A DNA stretch of 64,000 bases from Pontibacter anaerobius (lineage in GTDB: Bacteria; Bacteroidota; Bacteroidia; Cytophagales; Hymenobacteraceae): positions 248,001-312,000 of the forward strand of contig NZ_JAPFQO010000002.1 in NCBI RefSeq assembly GCF_026241195.1. The letters run 5' to 3'. The notes under the pieces were generated by a model. That model was not told the DNA's origin. It did not search any database and saw only the letters and a list, made by a program, of their open reading frames with translations. The translations under genes and the position numbers were made by a program. Shown in pieces: positions 53,146-61,525 of the stretch. Numbering within the stretch: position 1 is the stretch's first letter; each line of letters starts with the position of its first letter.

Positions 53146-53799
53146 TTACCTTTTACCTTCCCATTCCGCATAAAACTGCTCCAGGAAATCCTCCATGTAC
53201 TGGTGGCGCTGCTGAGCCATACTTTTAGCGGTATCTGTATGCATACGGTCTTTCAGCAGTAAAAGCTTTTCGTAGAAATGATTAATGGTGGGGGCGGTGC
53301 TGGATTTGTAAGCTTCGAATGAATCGTGAAGTATAGGGTTTATACTTGGGTTATACATCTCTCGGTTTTTGTGTCCGCCGTATGCAAAGGTACGGGCTAT
53401 GCCAATGGCACCGATCGCATCTAAACGGTCAGCATCCTGCACAATCCTGCCTTCCAAAGTTGGCATGGCCGAAGAAGTGCCGGCTCCTTTAAAAGATAAA
53501 CTTTTGATGATGTCGCACACATGAAGTATAACCGCTTCCTCCACACTGTGCTGCTCCAGCCACTCGCGGGCCATGCGTGGCCCTACCGTTTCATCTCCGT
53601 TATGAAATTTGTGATCGCCAATATCGTGTAGGAGGGCGGCAAGTTCCACCACATACAGGTCAGCTTGTTCCTGTCTGGCGATATAACGGGCATTTGTCCA
53701 CACCCGTTGAATATGCCACCAGTCATGTCCTGAGCCTTCGCCCGATAGCATTTCCTGCACATACTTGGCTGCTGCGCCTATAGTCTCTTCTTTATACAT
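53146..53799 (-). CDS. HD domain-containing phosphohydrolase
   Basis: A 217-residue soluble protein of the YedJ/YpgQ type. Metal-binding HD signature: GHDWWHIQRV (first His-Asp), LAALLHDIGDHKF (second His-Asp), then VQDADRLDAIGAIGIAR with the late Asp. The order H...HD...D is that of the HD superfamily. It probably hydrolyses a nucleotide or other phosphate ester; the substrate is not known. It is followed downstream on the minus strand by the antiporter gene, 90 bases away, and preceded by a small hypothetical gene. Confidence 0.9.
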   Translation of the reverse strand: MYKEETIGAAAKYVQEMLSGEGSGHDWWHIQRVWTNARYIARQEQADLYVVELAALLHDIGDHKFHNGDETVGPRMAREWLEQHSVEEAVILHVCDIIKSLSFKGAGTSSAMPTLEGRIVQDADRLDAIGAIGIARTFAYGGHKNREMYNPSINPILHDSFEAYKSSTAPTINHFYEKLLLLKDRMHTDTAKSMAQQRHQYMEDFLEQFYAEWEGKR

Positions 53800-53875
53800 G
53801 GGTAATGTCTTTCCTTATCAGCATAAAGCTAAAGAAAAACTTTATTCGATCGAAGTATAAATCCGAGGCTGAGGA

Positions 53876-54340
53876 TTATGCGGGCACCAACTCTCCCGTC
53901 TCCACGGATAGTTTATAAGGTGTTTTAAGCTGTTGCTCCAGAAGTTGGGCCCATGTTTCCAGGTATAGCACCACGTCATTGCGCTGGTTGTGTTTCAGGT
54001 TTTTGCGGTGGTCTGGCAGCAGGTTAATTATTTCCGGCTGAGAAAGTGACTCCAAATGGGCAAGTTCTTCTCTTGTAACGCCTATTTCGAGTATCTGGTC
54101 GATAATCTCATCAAGCGGAAGGCCACTCTGTGGGCAATAATCGCGCAGTTGCTCGCGCCAGTCGCCGTATCGCCACATGGCAGCCCCGTGTATTTGCCCT
54201 TTGCTATACTTTGTGATGGTTTGGGCGAGATGGCCGCAATTGCAGCTGCCCATATGGCCCCACTCATACTTTGCACCCGTGCGTAATCGGTTTGCCGTAT
54301 CGCGAAGCGCCTCAATCAACTCTACTGAACTCCTTGCCAT
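53876..54340 (-). CDS. Small hypothetical protein with CxCGH motif
   Basis: A 154-residue cytoplasmic protein I do not recognise as a named family. It has a helical N-terminus (SVELIEALRDTANRL), then YEWGHMGSCNCGHLAQTIT, where CxC-GH could bind a metal, an aromatic segment (AAMWRYGDWREQLRDYCPQSG) and a helical C-terminus that ends TGELVPA. Similar-length proteins occur in other Bacteroidota, as far as I recall, but none has a known role. It may share a transcript with the HD gene 76 bases downstream. Confidence 0.6.
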   Translation of the reverse strand: MARSSVELIEALRDTANRLRTGAKYEWGHMGSCNCGHLAQTITKYSKGQIHGAAMWRYGDWREQLRDYCPQSGLPLDEIIDQILEIGVTREELAHLESLSQPEIINLLPDHRKNLKHNQRNDVVLYLETWAQLLEQQLKTPYKLSVETGELVPA

Positions 54341-54497
54341 GGATACTAAATGCTATATGATCTATAAAAGGGAGTACTTAGTAAGTACAGAATATAAATG
54401 GATGTATAATTCACATCATTAGTCTTGGCCCTACTTGCTCCTTTCTAATATATCCGTTAGACTTGGTCAAATGTTTAGTTTTCTCTTAAGTTCAATG

Positions 54498-55355
54498 GCA
54501 AAAAATATCTTTACAGTTAACAGTCCTGCGTCAGCATTTCGTTGTGTTCTCGTGCTATCATTCTTTCTTCTATACTTTGTCTCTAACCAGGGGCAGGCGC
54601 AGATTCTTAATATTGAGCGAGCAAGGATGGAGCAGGATTCAGCAAACTATTTTACAGGAAAGGGTGGCCTAAGCTTCTCTATGTTTAACAGGAATGCAGG
54701 AAAAGACAACCCCAATAATTACCTACAGCTAACCTTCAATGGTGATCTAGCCTATGTTTCTGAGAAGCACAGTTACCTGCTGCTCAATTATTATAATTAC
54801 CTGCTTGTAAATTATGATTCCGAAGAGCTGCGGAATACAGTGGCAAGTACGGGCTACTCTCATTTCAGGATAAACGTTCTACGCAAAAAGCGCTTGTCTT
54901 ACGAGCTATTCACCCAGTTGCAGGCAGATAAGGCCAGGGGTTTGGAGTTTAGAACGCTTGCTGGTGCAGGAGTACGGTACCGGATACTGAAAGGCGAGAA
55001 TAGTAGTTTATACTTCGGAACCGGGTTCATGCATGAGCATGAGGAGTGGGAGAACCCGGAGCTGGAACAAAAACTGATAGTATCTGATCTTCTCAAGTCA
55101 ACCAATTACCTGAGCGGAAAGGTAAAGCTAAATGAGCAAGTGAGCACTGAAGGCATTGTTTACTACCAGGTTGGGTTCGACGATAACATCGATTCCTTCA
55201 GAAACAGGGTGAGTGGGGATTTGACCCTGCAGGTAAAACTCACGAATAAGTTCTCCTTTAAGACCAACTTCAGCTGTACTTATGAAGACGAGCCTATCGT
55301 TCCTGTCACCAGGTTTGTTTATGCTATATCAAACGGCATCCAGCTTCAGTTTTAG
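54498..55355 (+). CDS. DUF481-like outer-membrane protein
   Basis: A secreted protein of about 285 residues if the ATG at 54498 (MAKNIFTVNSPAS) is used; in-frame starts at 54435 (TTG) and 54471 (ATG) are possible. Signal peptide ends NQGQAQ. The rest alternates strands in the style of DUF481 barrels: LSFSMFNRNAGKDN, YLQLTFNGDLAYVS, LSYELFTQLQADKARGLEF, RTLAGAGVRYRIL and NSSLYFGTGFMHEHEEW. The terminal residues GIQLQF end in Phe, as for barrels inserted by BAM. It lies 140 bases before the exopolysaccharide genes; any link is unproven. Confidence 0.72.
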   Translation, partial: AKNIFTVNSPASAFRCVLVLSFFLLYFVSNQGQAQILNIERARMEQDSANYFTGKGGLSFSMFNRNAGKDNPNNYLQLTFNGDLAYVSEKHSYLLLNYYNYLLVNYDSEELRNTVASTGYSHFRINVLRKKRLSYELFTQLQADKARGLEFRTLAGAGVRYRILKGENSSLYFGTGFMHEHEEWENPELEQKLIVSDLLKSTNYLSGKVKLNEQVSTEGIVYYQVGFDDNIDSFRNRVSGDLTLQVKLTNKFSFKTNFSCTYEDEPIVPVTRFVYAISNGIQLQF

Positions 55356-55495
55356 ATGTTTGTTTTAAATTTAATTGAAGTTAAATCTGCTTTCTCACAC
55401 AATATTTTCATAATTTTACCATTTCAGTCGATAGAACAGTCATATATTTATAGTAGCGAATAGCCTACTTTTTAATAGAAGGAATAAAGAAACCG

Positions 55496-56275
55496 ATGCG
55501 CAAAACCCTTATCGCATGGTGGTTCGTGCTTGGGATGGTAGTATTTGCCTCCTGCGTCCCACAAAAAAAGCTCCTCCTGCTGCAGGAGAACCCGAAAGTG
55601 AAAAATCAGGGCAAAGCAGATGAGCTTTTGAAAACATTTGAGCTGCACAAGCCAGTTTATACCTTAAAGCCCGGTGATGTACTATCGCTTAAGGTACAAA
55701 CCACTACACCAGCAGAATATGACTTTCTTAGCTCTGGCACCACAACTTTTGGCGCAACGGATCCAGTGCTAGATGGCTATACCATCGATGATGATGGGGA
55801 TATCTTGCTTCCCGTGGTTGGCAAAGTGCATTTAGGGGAGTTAAGTATGCCTGAAGCCCGAGTTGCTGTAACCGATGCGTTGAAGCCATTCCTTGCTAAC
55901 CCAACTGTAAATCTTAGACTACTGACATTCCGCTATACCATAGTAGGAGAAGTAACAAGCCAAGGACAGTTCACAACCTATCAGGATAATATTAATGTGA
56001 TGGAGGCTATTGCTACGGCGGGCGGCTTAAGTCCTTATGCTAACCGTGGTAAGATTAAATTGATTCGCTATGAAGAAGGCCAAGCCAAGATTTATGCATT
56101 CAGCCTCCTCGATGACCAAACGTTGGCAAAGAATAATTTTTACCTTCAGCCCGACGATATGATCGTCGTCGACCCGCTGCCAGCTAAATTCTTCCGAGAG
56201 AATGTGTTGGGCACCTTCTCTCTTGGCTTTGGTATAATTGCCTCCATCGTTCTTCTTGTTAACAGACTACAATAA
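55496..56275 (+). CDS. Polysaccharide export lipoprotein (Wza-like, OPX family)
   Basis: A 259-residue outer-membrane lipoprotein. Signal with lipobox VFASC, and then a Poly_export domain: YTLKPGDVLSLKVQTTTPAEY (about residues 55-75), DGYTIDDDGDILLPVVGKVHLGELSMPEA, then a SLBB-like region (VVGEVTSQGQFTTYQDNINVMEAIATAGG). A C-terminal hydrophobic helix (LGFGIIASIVLLVN) resembles the Wza exit helix. It partners with the Wzc-like kinase 9 bases downstream to export capsule or exopolysaccharide. It has no copy of the TATACTT heptamer. Confidence 0.93.
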   Translation: MRKTLIAWWFVLGMVVFASCVPQKKLLLLQENPKVKNQGKADELLKTFELHKPVYTLKPGDVLSLKVQTTTPAEYDFLSSGTTTFGATDPVLDGYTIDDDGDILLPVVGKVHLGELSMPEARVAVTDALKPFLANPTVNLRLLTFRYTIVGEVTSQGQFTTYQDNINVMEAIATAGGLSPYANRGKIKLIRYEEGQAKIYAFSLLDDQTLAKNNFYLQPDDMIVVDPLPAKFFRENVLGTFSLGFGIIASIVLLVNRLQ

Positions 56276-56284
56276 CTTTATAAG

Positions 56285-58657
56285 TTGGAATCTACATTCA
56301 ATCCTGAAGAAAATAGCTTCATAGACTTCAAAGCTCTTTTAAACTCTGCCATTTCTAAATGGTATTTGTTTGTACTTGGGGCAGTAATAGCTTTATCAGC
56401 CGCTTATTTGGTTAATCGGTACACTGTCCCACAGTATGAGGTTTCCTCTTCTGTTATGTTTTCCGGTGATGCGAACAACGGTGCTGCTGCTGCATTGCTT
56501 TATGGAAATGAAATGTTTAAAGGAGCTCAAGGCTTAACGAACGAGTCTATTTTATTAAAGACTAAAACGCTAGCCCGCAAGACCCTGGACAAGCTGGATT
56601 TTCAGGTGAGCTATTACATACAAGGTAATGTACTCCTGTTAGAAGCTTACAAGTCTGAAGCTCCTATTCATGTTGTATTCGATTCAACAGGAGCTGACGT
56701 TCCCTATGATGTTTTATTTAAGATAAGCTTAGCTGACGGTGATAATTACATTCTGTCTTCTGAGAACTTGACGTGGAATAAGAAGGTGGCTGGTAAAACT
56801 TTCAAGTTCGGTCAGTCTTACCTACTAGATGATTTTGCCTTTACTGTTAATTTAATCAAGCCTGAGCCTTTCACTGGTAATGAGATTCTCTTTAAAATCA
56901 ATAACCTTGATGACTTAGCAAAACGCTATGCATCCAACCTTTCTGTAGCACCATATGGTGGCGATGCATCTGCCTTAGTGTTTACGGTAGCAGGTACCAC
57001 CCCTAAAAAGGATATTGATTACCTGAACGCCCACATGGAGACCTATAAGCAGAACAACCTGGATATTAAGAATGCCAAAGCTACCGGGACTCTTAGCTTC
57101 ATTGATATGCAGCTACAGCAAATTAGTGACTCTTTATACTTTATAGAATCTCGCCTGGAGGATTTTAAAAAGCGTAACGCAGCGATGGATCTAAGTGCCG
57201 CTGGGGCACAAGTAGCCGGAGAACTGCAATCTCTGGAACAGAAGAAAGCCGAACTGTTGATGAATTCGCGCTACTATGACTACCTTTCTACCTACCTTAG
57301 CAAAGAGAACCCTGAAGAGCTTATACAAGCTCCTGCTACATTAGGTATCAGTGATCCTGTTCTGAATGCCTTGGTCTCTCAGTTGGTTTCACTTCAAACA
57401 GAACTTAGTGTAGCTTCAACCGGACAGGGACAAGAAAACCCGGCTATAAAATTAAAGCGTCAACAACTTAATGAGGTTAGAGCGTCCTTGCTGGAAAACT
57501 TGGAAAGCTTAGAGGAAGCCAATCAGATTGGGTTGAGAAACCTTAACCAGCGTATCAATAAGGCTGCGGCAGAGTTACAAAAATTACCTTCTTCAGAAAG
57601 GCAGTTAATCAATATACAGAGGCTTTATAATCTGAGCGAGAACCTGTATGTTTTCCTGATGGAGAAGCGCGCAGAGGCGGGTATCTCCAAAGCTGCTAAT
57701 ACTTCAGATGTTACCATACTGAAAGAAGCTTCTGTAAGTAAACAGACAGCTCCGTTGCCTCTTCGTAATTATGGCATTGCTCTCGCCATCGGACTGGGGT
57801 TACCTTTTGCTTTCATTTTCCTGAAGGAACTGATGAACAATAAGGTTCACACTGTTGAGGAGATTGCGAAACATACTCAGCTTCCATTACTGGGGTTGGT
57901 AGGGCATAACAAAAAAGAAGATAATCTTTTGGCTAACCTAAGCCCTAAATCTGCGCTGGCAGAGGCTTTCAGGACTGTGCGCTCTAACTTGCGCTACATG
58001 ACTGGGGTTACAGATACAACCACTGAAGGAGGGAAGATTATTGTGATCACATCATCAATTAGTGGTGAGGGTAAAACGTTTTCAGCTAAAAACCTGGCTT
58101 ATATCATTTCCATCTCCGGAGAGCGCACACTCCTAGTTAACGCGGATATGCGCAAGCCAAATAACAATACAGACTTAGGGGTAAACAGCAGCACAGGCCT
58201 GAGCAATTACTTGGCTGGTCATGCTGCTCTTGAAAACGTGATAAATACTACTATTCAGGAAAACTTGCATGTACTGCCTTCTGGCGATATTCCACCAAAT
58301 CCTTCTGAACTGCTTTTGAGCAACAGAATGTCCGACCTGATTGTAGAGTTGAAGACGAGGTACGATTATATTATCATGGATACGCCTCCTGTTGGTATAC
58401 TTTCGGACGGTTTGGAGTTGATGCAGATTTCTGATGCCAACGTTTTTATGGTGCGGCAGGATTACACAATTAGAGATTTCCTGAAGAATGTGCAGCTACA
58501 GCACGAGTCTGGTAAAATTCGAAACACAGCCATACTCTTCAATGATGTTGATTATAAGAAACTAAACTACGGCTATGGCTATGGATACGGCTATGGGTAT
58601 GGGTATTATGCTGAAGACAATGAAACAAAGTCTTGGTGGAAACGAATAAGGGGGTAA
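56285..58657 (+). CDS. Polysaccharide co-polymerase with tyrosine autokinase domain (Wzc-like)
   Basis: A 790-residue inner-membrane protein. The start is a TTG at 56285: no in-frame ATG occurs before the first membrane helix (SKWYLFVLGAVIALSAAYLV, about 27-47). Wzz-type domain, a long periplasmic coiled coil (about 250-480), then TM2 near residue 500 (YGIALAIGLGLPFAFIF). The cytoplasmic BY-kinase has Walker A SSISGEGKTF, Walker A' LVNADMRKP and Walker B YIIMDTPPVG. The C-terminal tail is a YG repeat (YGYGYGYGYGYYAEDN) supplying the autophosphorylated tyrosines. Controls polymer length and export with the Wza-like protein. Only two heptamer copies are visible in 2.4 kb. Confidence 0.93.
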   Translation: MESTFNPEENSFIDFKALLNSAISKWYLFVLGAVIALSAAYLVNRYTVPQYEVSSSVMFSGDANNGAAAALLYGNEMFKGAQGLTNESILLKTKTLARKTLDKLDFQVSYYIQGNVLLLEAYKSEAPIHVVFDSTGADVPYDVLFKISLADGDNYILSSENLTWNKKVAGKTFKFGQSYLLDDFAFTVNLIKPEPFTGNEILFKINNLDDLAKRYASNLSVAPYGGDASALVFTVAGTTPKKDIDYLNAHMETYKQNNLDIKNAKATGTLSFIDMQLQQISDSLYFIESRLEDFKKRNAAMDLSAAGAQVAGELQSLEQKKAELLMNSRYYDYLSTYLSKENPEELIQAPATLGISDPVLNALVSQLVSLQTELSVASTGQGQENPAIKLKRQQLNEVRASLLENLESLEEANQIGLRNLNQRINKAAAELQKLPSSERQLINIQRLYNLSENLYVFLMEKRAEAGISKAANTSDVTILKEASVSKQTAPLPLRNYGIALAIGLGLPFAFIFLKELMNNKVHTVEEIAKHTQLPLLGLVGHNKKEDNLLANLSPKSALAEAFRTVRSNLRYMTGVTDTTTEGGKIIVITSSISGEGKTFSAKNLAYIISISGERTLLVNADMRKPNNNTDLGVNSSTGLSNYLAGHAALENVINTTIQENLHVLPSGDIPPNPSELLLSNRMSDLIVELKTRYDYIIMDTPPVGILSDGLELMQISDANVFMVRQDYTIRDFLKNVQLQHESGKIRNTAILFNDVDYKKLNYGYGYGYGYGYGYYAEDNETKSWWKRIRG
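58571..58606 (+). repeat. Hexanucleotide repeat encoding the Gly-Tyr tail of the Wzc-like protein
   Basis: Six consecutive units of the form GGNTAY (GGCTAT, GGCTAT, GGATAC, GGCTAT, GGGTAT, GGGTAT). Each codes Gly-Tyr, so slippage would change the number of phosphorylatable Tyr without shifting the frame. Confidence 0.85.
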
Positions 58658-58669
58658 AACCCCTTTTTT
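58648..58669 (+). terminator. Short hairpin with T tract overlapping the Wzc stop
   Basis: AAGGGG (58648-58653) pairs with CCCCTT (58660-58665), followed by a T run. It includes the stop codon, and fcl starts only 40 bases from its stop codon, so partial readthrough or a separate fcl promoter must be assumed. Confidence 0.55.
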
Positions 58670-58696
58670 GTTTATATACCTTTCTTCAACATATTT

Positions 58697-59632
58697 ATGC
58701 TTAAAAATTCCAAGATATACGTGGCGGGCCATAGAGGTATGGTCGGCTCAGCCATCGTACGGAAGCTTCAAAACGAAGGCTTCATCAACATCATCACCCG
58801 CACATCCAAGGAACTGGACCTAAGAAGCCAGATGGCCGTGGAGAGTTTCTTCGAAGAGGAGCAGCCGGAATACGTGTTTCTGGCCGCTGCCAAAGTGGGG
58901 GGCATACAGGCCAATAACACCTTCCGCGCCGAGTTCCTTTACGATAACCTCATGATGGAGGCTAACATCATTCATGCAGCCTACAGGAATGGCGTGGAGA
59001 AGCTCATGTTTCTTGGCTCCTCCTGTATCTACCCGAAGCTGGCGCCACAGCCTCTCAAAGAAGAATACCTGCTGACAGGCCCTTTGGAGCAGACCAATGA
59101 GCCCTATGCCATCGCCAAGATAGCCGGCATCAAGCTCTGCGAGGCCTACCGCGATCAGTACGGCTGCAACTTCATCAGCGTAATGCCCACCAACCTTTAC
59201 GGTTACAACGACAATTACGACCTGAATAACTCTCACGTGCTGCCGGCGCTTATCCGCAAGTTCCATGAGGCGAAGGAGAACGGGGCACCTACTGTCACGG
59301 TGTGGGGCACGGGAAGCCCTCGACGCGAGTTTCTCTTTGCCGATGACCTGGCCGATGCTTGTTTATACTTAATGGAGCACTATAACGGTAGGGAGTTAGT
59401 TAACATTGGCACTGGCGAGGACATCACCATCAAGGACCTGGCCCTGCTCGTGAAAGATGTTGTGCAATTTGAGGGTGGACTAGAGTTTGATACAACCAAG
59501 CCAGACGGCACACCCCGAAAACTGATGGATGTGTATAAATTACATTCTCTTGGTTACAAGCACTCTACAAGCCTGGAGGAAGGAATTTCTCTAGCTTATG
59601 CAGATTTCAAAAACAAAATTGTAGAAGTATAG
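58697..59632 (+). CDS. fcl: GDP-L-fucose synthase
   Basis: SDR-family epimerase/reductase that converts GDP-4-keto-6-deoxymannose to GDP-L-fucose. NADP-binding [17 protein letters not shown] (GxxGxxG), catalytic GSSCIYP with Ser, and [20 protein letters not shown] carrying the Tyr-x3-Lys pair. [26 protein letters not shown] and [20 protein letters not shown] are typical Fcl motifs. 311 residues. Codon use at third positions is strongly G/C-rich in its first two thirds. gmd follows after 54 bases. Confidence 0.97.
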   Translation: MLKNSKIYVAGHRGMVGSAIVRKLQNEGFINIITRTSKELDLRSQMAVESFFEEEQPEYVFLAAAKVGGIQANNTFRAEFLYDNLMMEANIIHAAYRNGVEKLMFLGSSCIYPKLAPQPLKEEYLLTGPLEQTNEPYAIAKIAGIKLCEAYRDQYGCNFISVMPTNLYGYNDNYDLNNSHVLPALIRKFHEAKENGAPTVTVWGTGSPRREFLFADDLADACLYLMEHYNGRELVNIGTGEDITIKDLALLVKDVVQFEGGLEFDTTKPDGTPRKLMDVYKLHSLGYKHSTSLEEGISLAYADFKNKIVEV

Positions 59633-59686
59633 TATATATACCCGTTTACTATAATCTTCACTATACTTTTACAAACCCTTTACATA

Positions 59687-60805
59687 ATGAAAACTGCCCT
59701 TATCACTGGTGTAACCGGTCAGGATGGAGCATACCTGGCGGAGTTACTTCTAAGCAAAGGATACAAGGTGCACGGCATCAAGCGCCGTAGCTCCAGCTTC
59801 AACACAGATAGAATTGACCACTTATACCAGGACCCACACGAGAAGAACATCAACTTCAAGCTGCACTATGGCGACCTGACGGACTCCACCAACCTGATCC
59901 GCATCATCCAGGAGACACAGCCGGACGAGATCTACAACTTGGCCGCCATGAGCCACGTGAAGGTGAGCTTCGACACGCCGGAGTACACGGCCAATGCCGA
60001 TGGCTTGGGCACACTACGCATCCTGGAGGCTATCCGTATCCTTGGCCTGACGAAGAAGACAAAAGTGTACCAAGCCTCTACCTCTGAACTTTATGGCCTG
60101 GTGCAGGCCGTGCCACAGTCAGAGACTACGCCGTTCTACCCACGCTCGCCATATGCCGTGGCCAAGCTATACGGCTATTGGATCACGGTGAACTACCGCG
60201 AGGCCTACGGCATGTACGCCTGCAATGGCATCCTATTCAACCACGAGTCGCCGCTCAGAGGCGAGACTTTTGTAACAAGAAAGATCACCCGCGCTGCCGC
60301 CCGTATCGGTATGGGCCTGCAGGACAAGCTGTACCTGGGTAATATGGATGCCAAGCGCGACTGGGGCCACGCAAAGGACTATGTGGAGGCTATGTGGCGC
60401 ATTCTGCAGCAGGACGAGCCGGAGGATTATGTGATTGCCACAGGCGTGACCACCACCGTGCGTGAGTTCGTTAAGATGTCCTTCGCCGAGCTTGGCATTG
60501 AGATCGAGTTCAGGGGAGAGGGCGTGGAGGAGAAAGGCTATGTGGCCGCCTGCAATAACCCGGACTATCACTTGGAGCTTGGCCGTGAGGTGGTGTGCGT
60601 AGACCCGAACTACTTCCGTCCAACCGAGGTGGAGCTGCTGATCGGCGATGCCACCAAGGCCAAGGAGAAACTGCAGTGGGTGCCGAAGTATGACCTGCCT
60701 GCGCTGGTGAAAGACATGATGGAGTCAGACATCGAGCTCTTCAAGCGCGACAGCTACCTGGTTGAGGGCGGACACAAGGTGTACAATTACCACGAGCTTC
60801 AGTAG
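59687..60805 (+). CDS. gmd: GDP-mannose 4,6-dehydratase
   Basis: First step from GDP-mannose to GDP-fucose and related sugars. N-terminal [20 protein letters not shown] with the NADP-binding loop, [43 protein letters not shown], active-site STSELYG, and [23 protein letters not shown] with Tyr-x3-Lys. [20 protein letters not shown] is a Gmd hallmark. 372 residues. Third-position G/C is higher than in the rest of the window and I find no TATACTT heptamer in the gene, which hints at a different history or strong codon selection. Feeds Fcl. Confidence 0.98.
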   Translation: MKTALITGVTGQDGAYLAELLLSKGYKVHGIKRRSSSFNTDRIDHLYQDPHEKNINFKLHYGDLTDSTNLIRIIQETQPDEIYNLAAMSHVKVSFDTPEYTANADGLGTLRILEAIRILGLTKKTKVYQASTSELYGLVQAVPQSETTPFYPRSPYAVAKLYGYWITVNYREAYGMYACNGILFNHESPLRGETFVTRKITRAAARIGMGLQDKLYLGNMDAKRDWGHAKDYVEAMWRILQQDEPEDYVIATGVTTTVREFVKMSFAELGIEIEFRGEGVEEKGYVAACNNPDYHLELGREVVCVDPNYFRPTEVELLIGDATKAKEKLQWVPKYDLPALVKDMMESDIELFKRDSYLVEGGHKVYNYHELQ

Positions 60806-60840
60806 AAAGTATAAACTAGCATCAATGCTTTACTTATAAT

Positions 60841-60881
60841 AAGAAAGGCCGGCTGATTAAGTTCTGCCGGCCTTCTTTTTT
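60841..60881 (+). terminator. Intrinsic terminator after gmd
   Basis: AAGGCCGGC (60845-60853) pairs with GCCGGCCTT (60866-60874), followed by CTTTTTT. It closes the exopolysaccharide block. Confidence 0.9.
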
Positions 60882-60913
60882 GTTGCCTAACCTTTTGCGT
60901 AAAAGTATAGGCA

Positions 60914-60948
60914 ACAAAAAAGAGCTTGCGTTATTACACAAGCTCTTT
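60914..60948 (-). terminator. Terminator of the tRNA-Asp cluster
   Basis: On the minus strand, AAAGAGCTTG and CAAGCTCTTT (60919-60928 with 60939-60948) form a perfect 10-bp stem followed by TTTTGTTGCC. It lies 8 bases past the last tRNA. Confidence 0.9.
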
Positions 60949-60955
60949 AAGAGAG

Positions 60956-61029
60956 CGGTCTGGACGGGACTCGAACCCGCGACCTCCGCCGTGACAGGGC
61001 GGCATTCTAACCAACTGAACTACCAGACC
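60956..61029 (-). tRNA. tRNA-Asp (GTC), copy 3 in transcription order
   Basis: 74 nt including discriminator G, no encoded CCA. The 7-bp acceptor GGTCTGG/CCAGACC is perfect; D arm GTTC-GGTTAG-like; the anticodon loop CTGTCAC has GTC; T arm GCGGGTTCGAGTCCCGT. Sequence identical to the two other copies. Confidence 0.97.
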
Positions 61030-61090
61030 AATACTTTTGATGTTTGCAGCACCTCTTGCGCTGCTTGTGCGTCTACCGCAGTTTTACCTG

Positions 61091-61164
61091 CGGTCTGGAC
61101 GGGACTCGAACCCGCGACCTCCGCCGTGACAGGGCGGCATTCTAACCAACTGAACTACCAGACC
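61091..61164 (-). tRNA. tRNA-Asp (GTC), copy 2
   Basis: Identical 74-nt gene with anticodon GTC and the 7-bp acceptor stem. It is flanked on both sides by the same 61-nt spacer. Must be released from a tri-cistronic precursor by RNase P and 3'-end processing, and CCA added by enzyme. Confidence 0.97.
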
Positions 61165-61225
61165 AATACTTTTGATGTTTGCAGCACCTCTTGCGCTGCT
61201 TGTGCGTCTACCGCAGTTTTACCTG

Positions 61226-61299
61226 CGGTCTGGACGGGACTCGAACCCGCGACCTCCGCCGTGACAGGGCGGCATTCTAACCAACTGAACTACCAGACC
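61226..61299 (-). tRNA. tRNA-Asp (GTC), copy 1, promoter-proximal
   Basis: Identical 74-nt gene. First in the transcript, about 31 bases after the predicted start from the promoter at 61337-61368. Discriminator G and no encoded CCA. Confidence 0.97.
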
Positions 61300-61336
61300 G
61301 TTTGTCTTTTCCTTAACTGTGAGTGTTAAAGTGATG

Positions 61337-61368
61337 CAAAGGTATGTTTCCGGATTTAAATGTGCAAA
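61337..61368 (-). promoter_or_regulatory. Promoter of the tRNA-Asp cluster
   Basis: On the minus strand, TTTG (61368-61365), 20 bases, then TACCTTTG (61344-61337). A clean match to the Bacteroidota promoter, as found at trp and the second his leader (spacing 19). Confidence 0.8.
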
Positions 61369-61491
61369 TGCTATGCATCATTTTAACCCTATATTTTACG
61401 TGTAAATAGTAAACAGCTTCATTTACAGGTAAATTAATTTTATCCTTAAGTATAAATCGCTACTTCTGTTACGTGCATTGAAGGAAAATCT

Positions 61492-61499
61492 TAAATTTG
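61492..61499 (+). promoter_or_regulatory. Candidate -7 box for accA
   Basis: TAAATTTG at 61492-61499 fits TAnnTTTG, 26 bases before the accA ATG at 61526. It lies inside the 5' extension opened by a TTG at 61478, which argues for the ATG as the true start. The -33 element is not clear. Confidence 0.45.
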
Positions 61500-61525
61500 T
61501 GGTGCTAAACACAAGGTACGAACTT

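Larger units (their letters stand above)
60955..61299. repeat. Perfect 135-bp tandem repeat carrying tRNA-Asp
   Basis: Unit = 74-nt tRNA plus a 61-nt spacer; tRNA starts at 60956, 61091 and 61226 are exactly 135 apart. By eye both spacers are identical. The spacer contains ACCGCAG/CTGCGGT, a hairpin that begins at the tRNA 3' end and could be a processing signal, and a GCAGC/GCTGC stem. Confidence 0.92.

Noticed and set aside
61030..61225. 135-bp period considered as integrative-element attachment repeats at a tRNA
   Set aside because: No integrase or cargo lies between the copies; the whole tRNA plus spacer is duplicated, which fits tandem amplification.
60880..61329. A 149-codon plus-strand ORF with three WTGLEPATSAV repeats
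   Set aside because: It is the antisense reading of the three tRNA-Asp genes. The repeats are the complement of the T-arm and anticodon stem, and this kind of ORF is a known annotation artefact.
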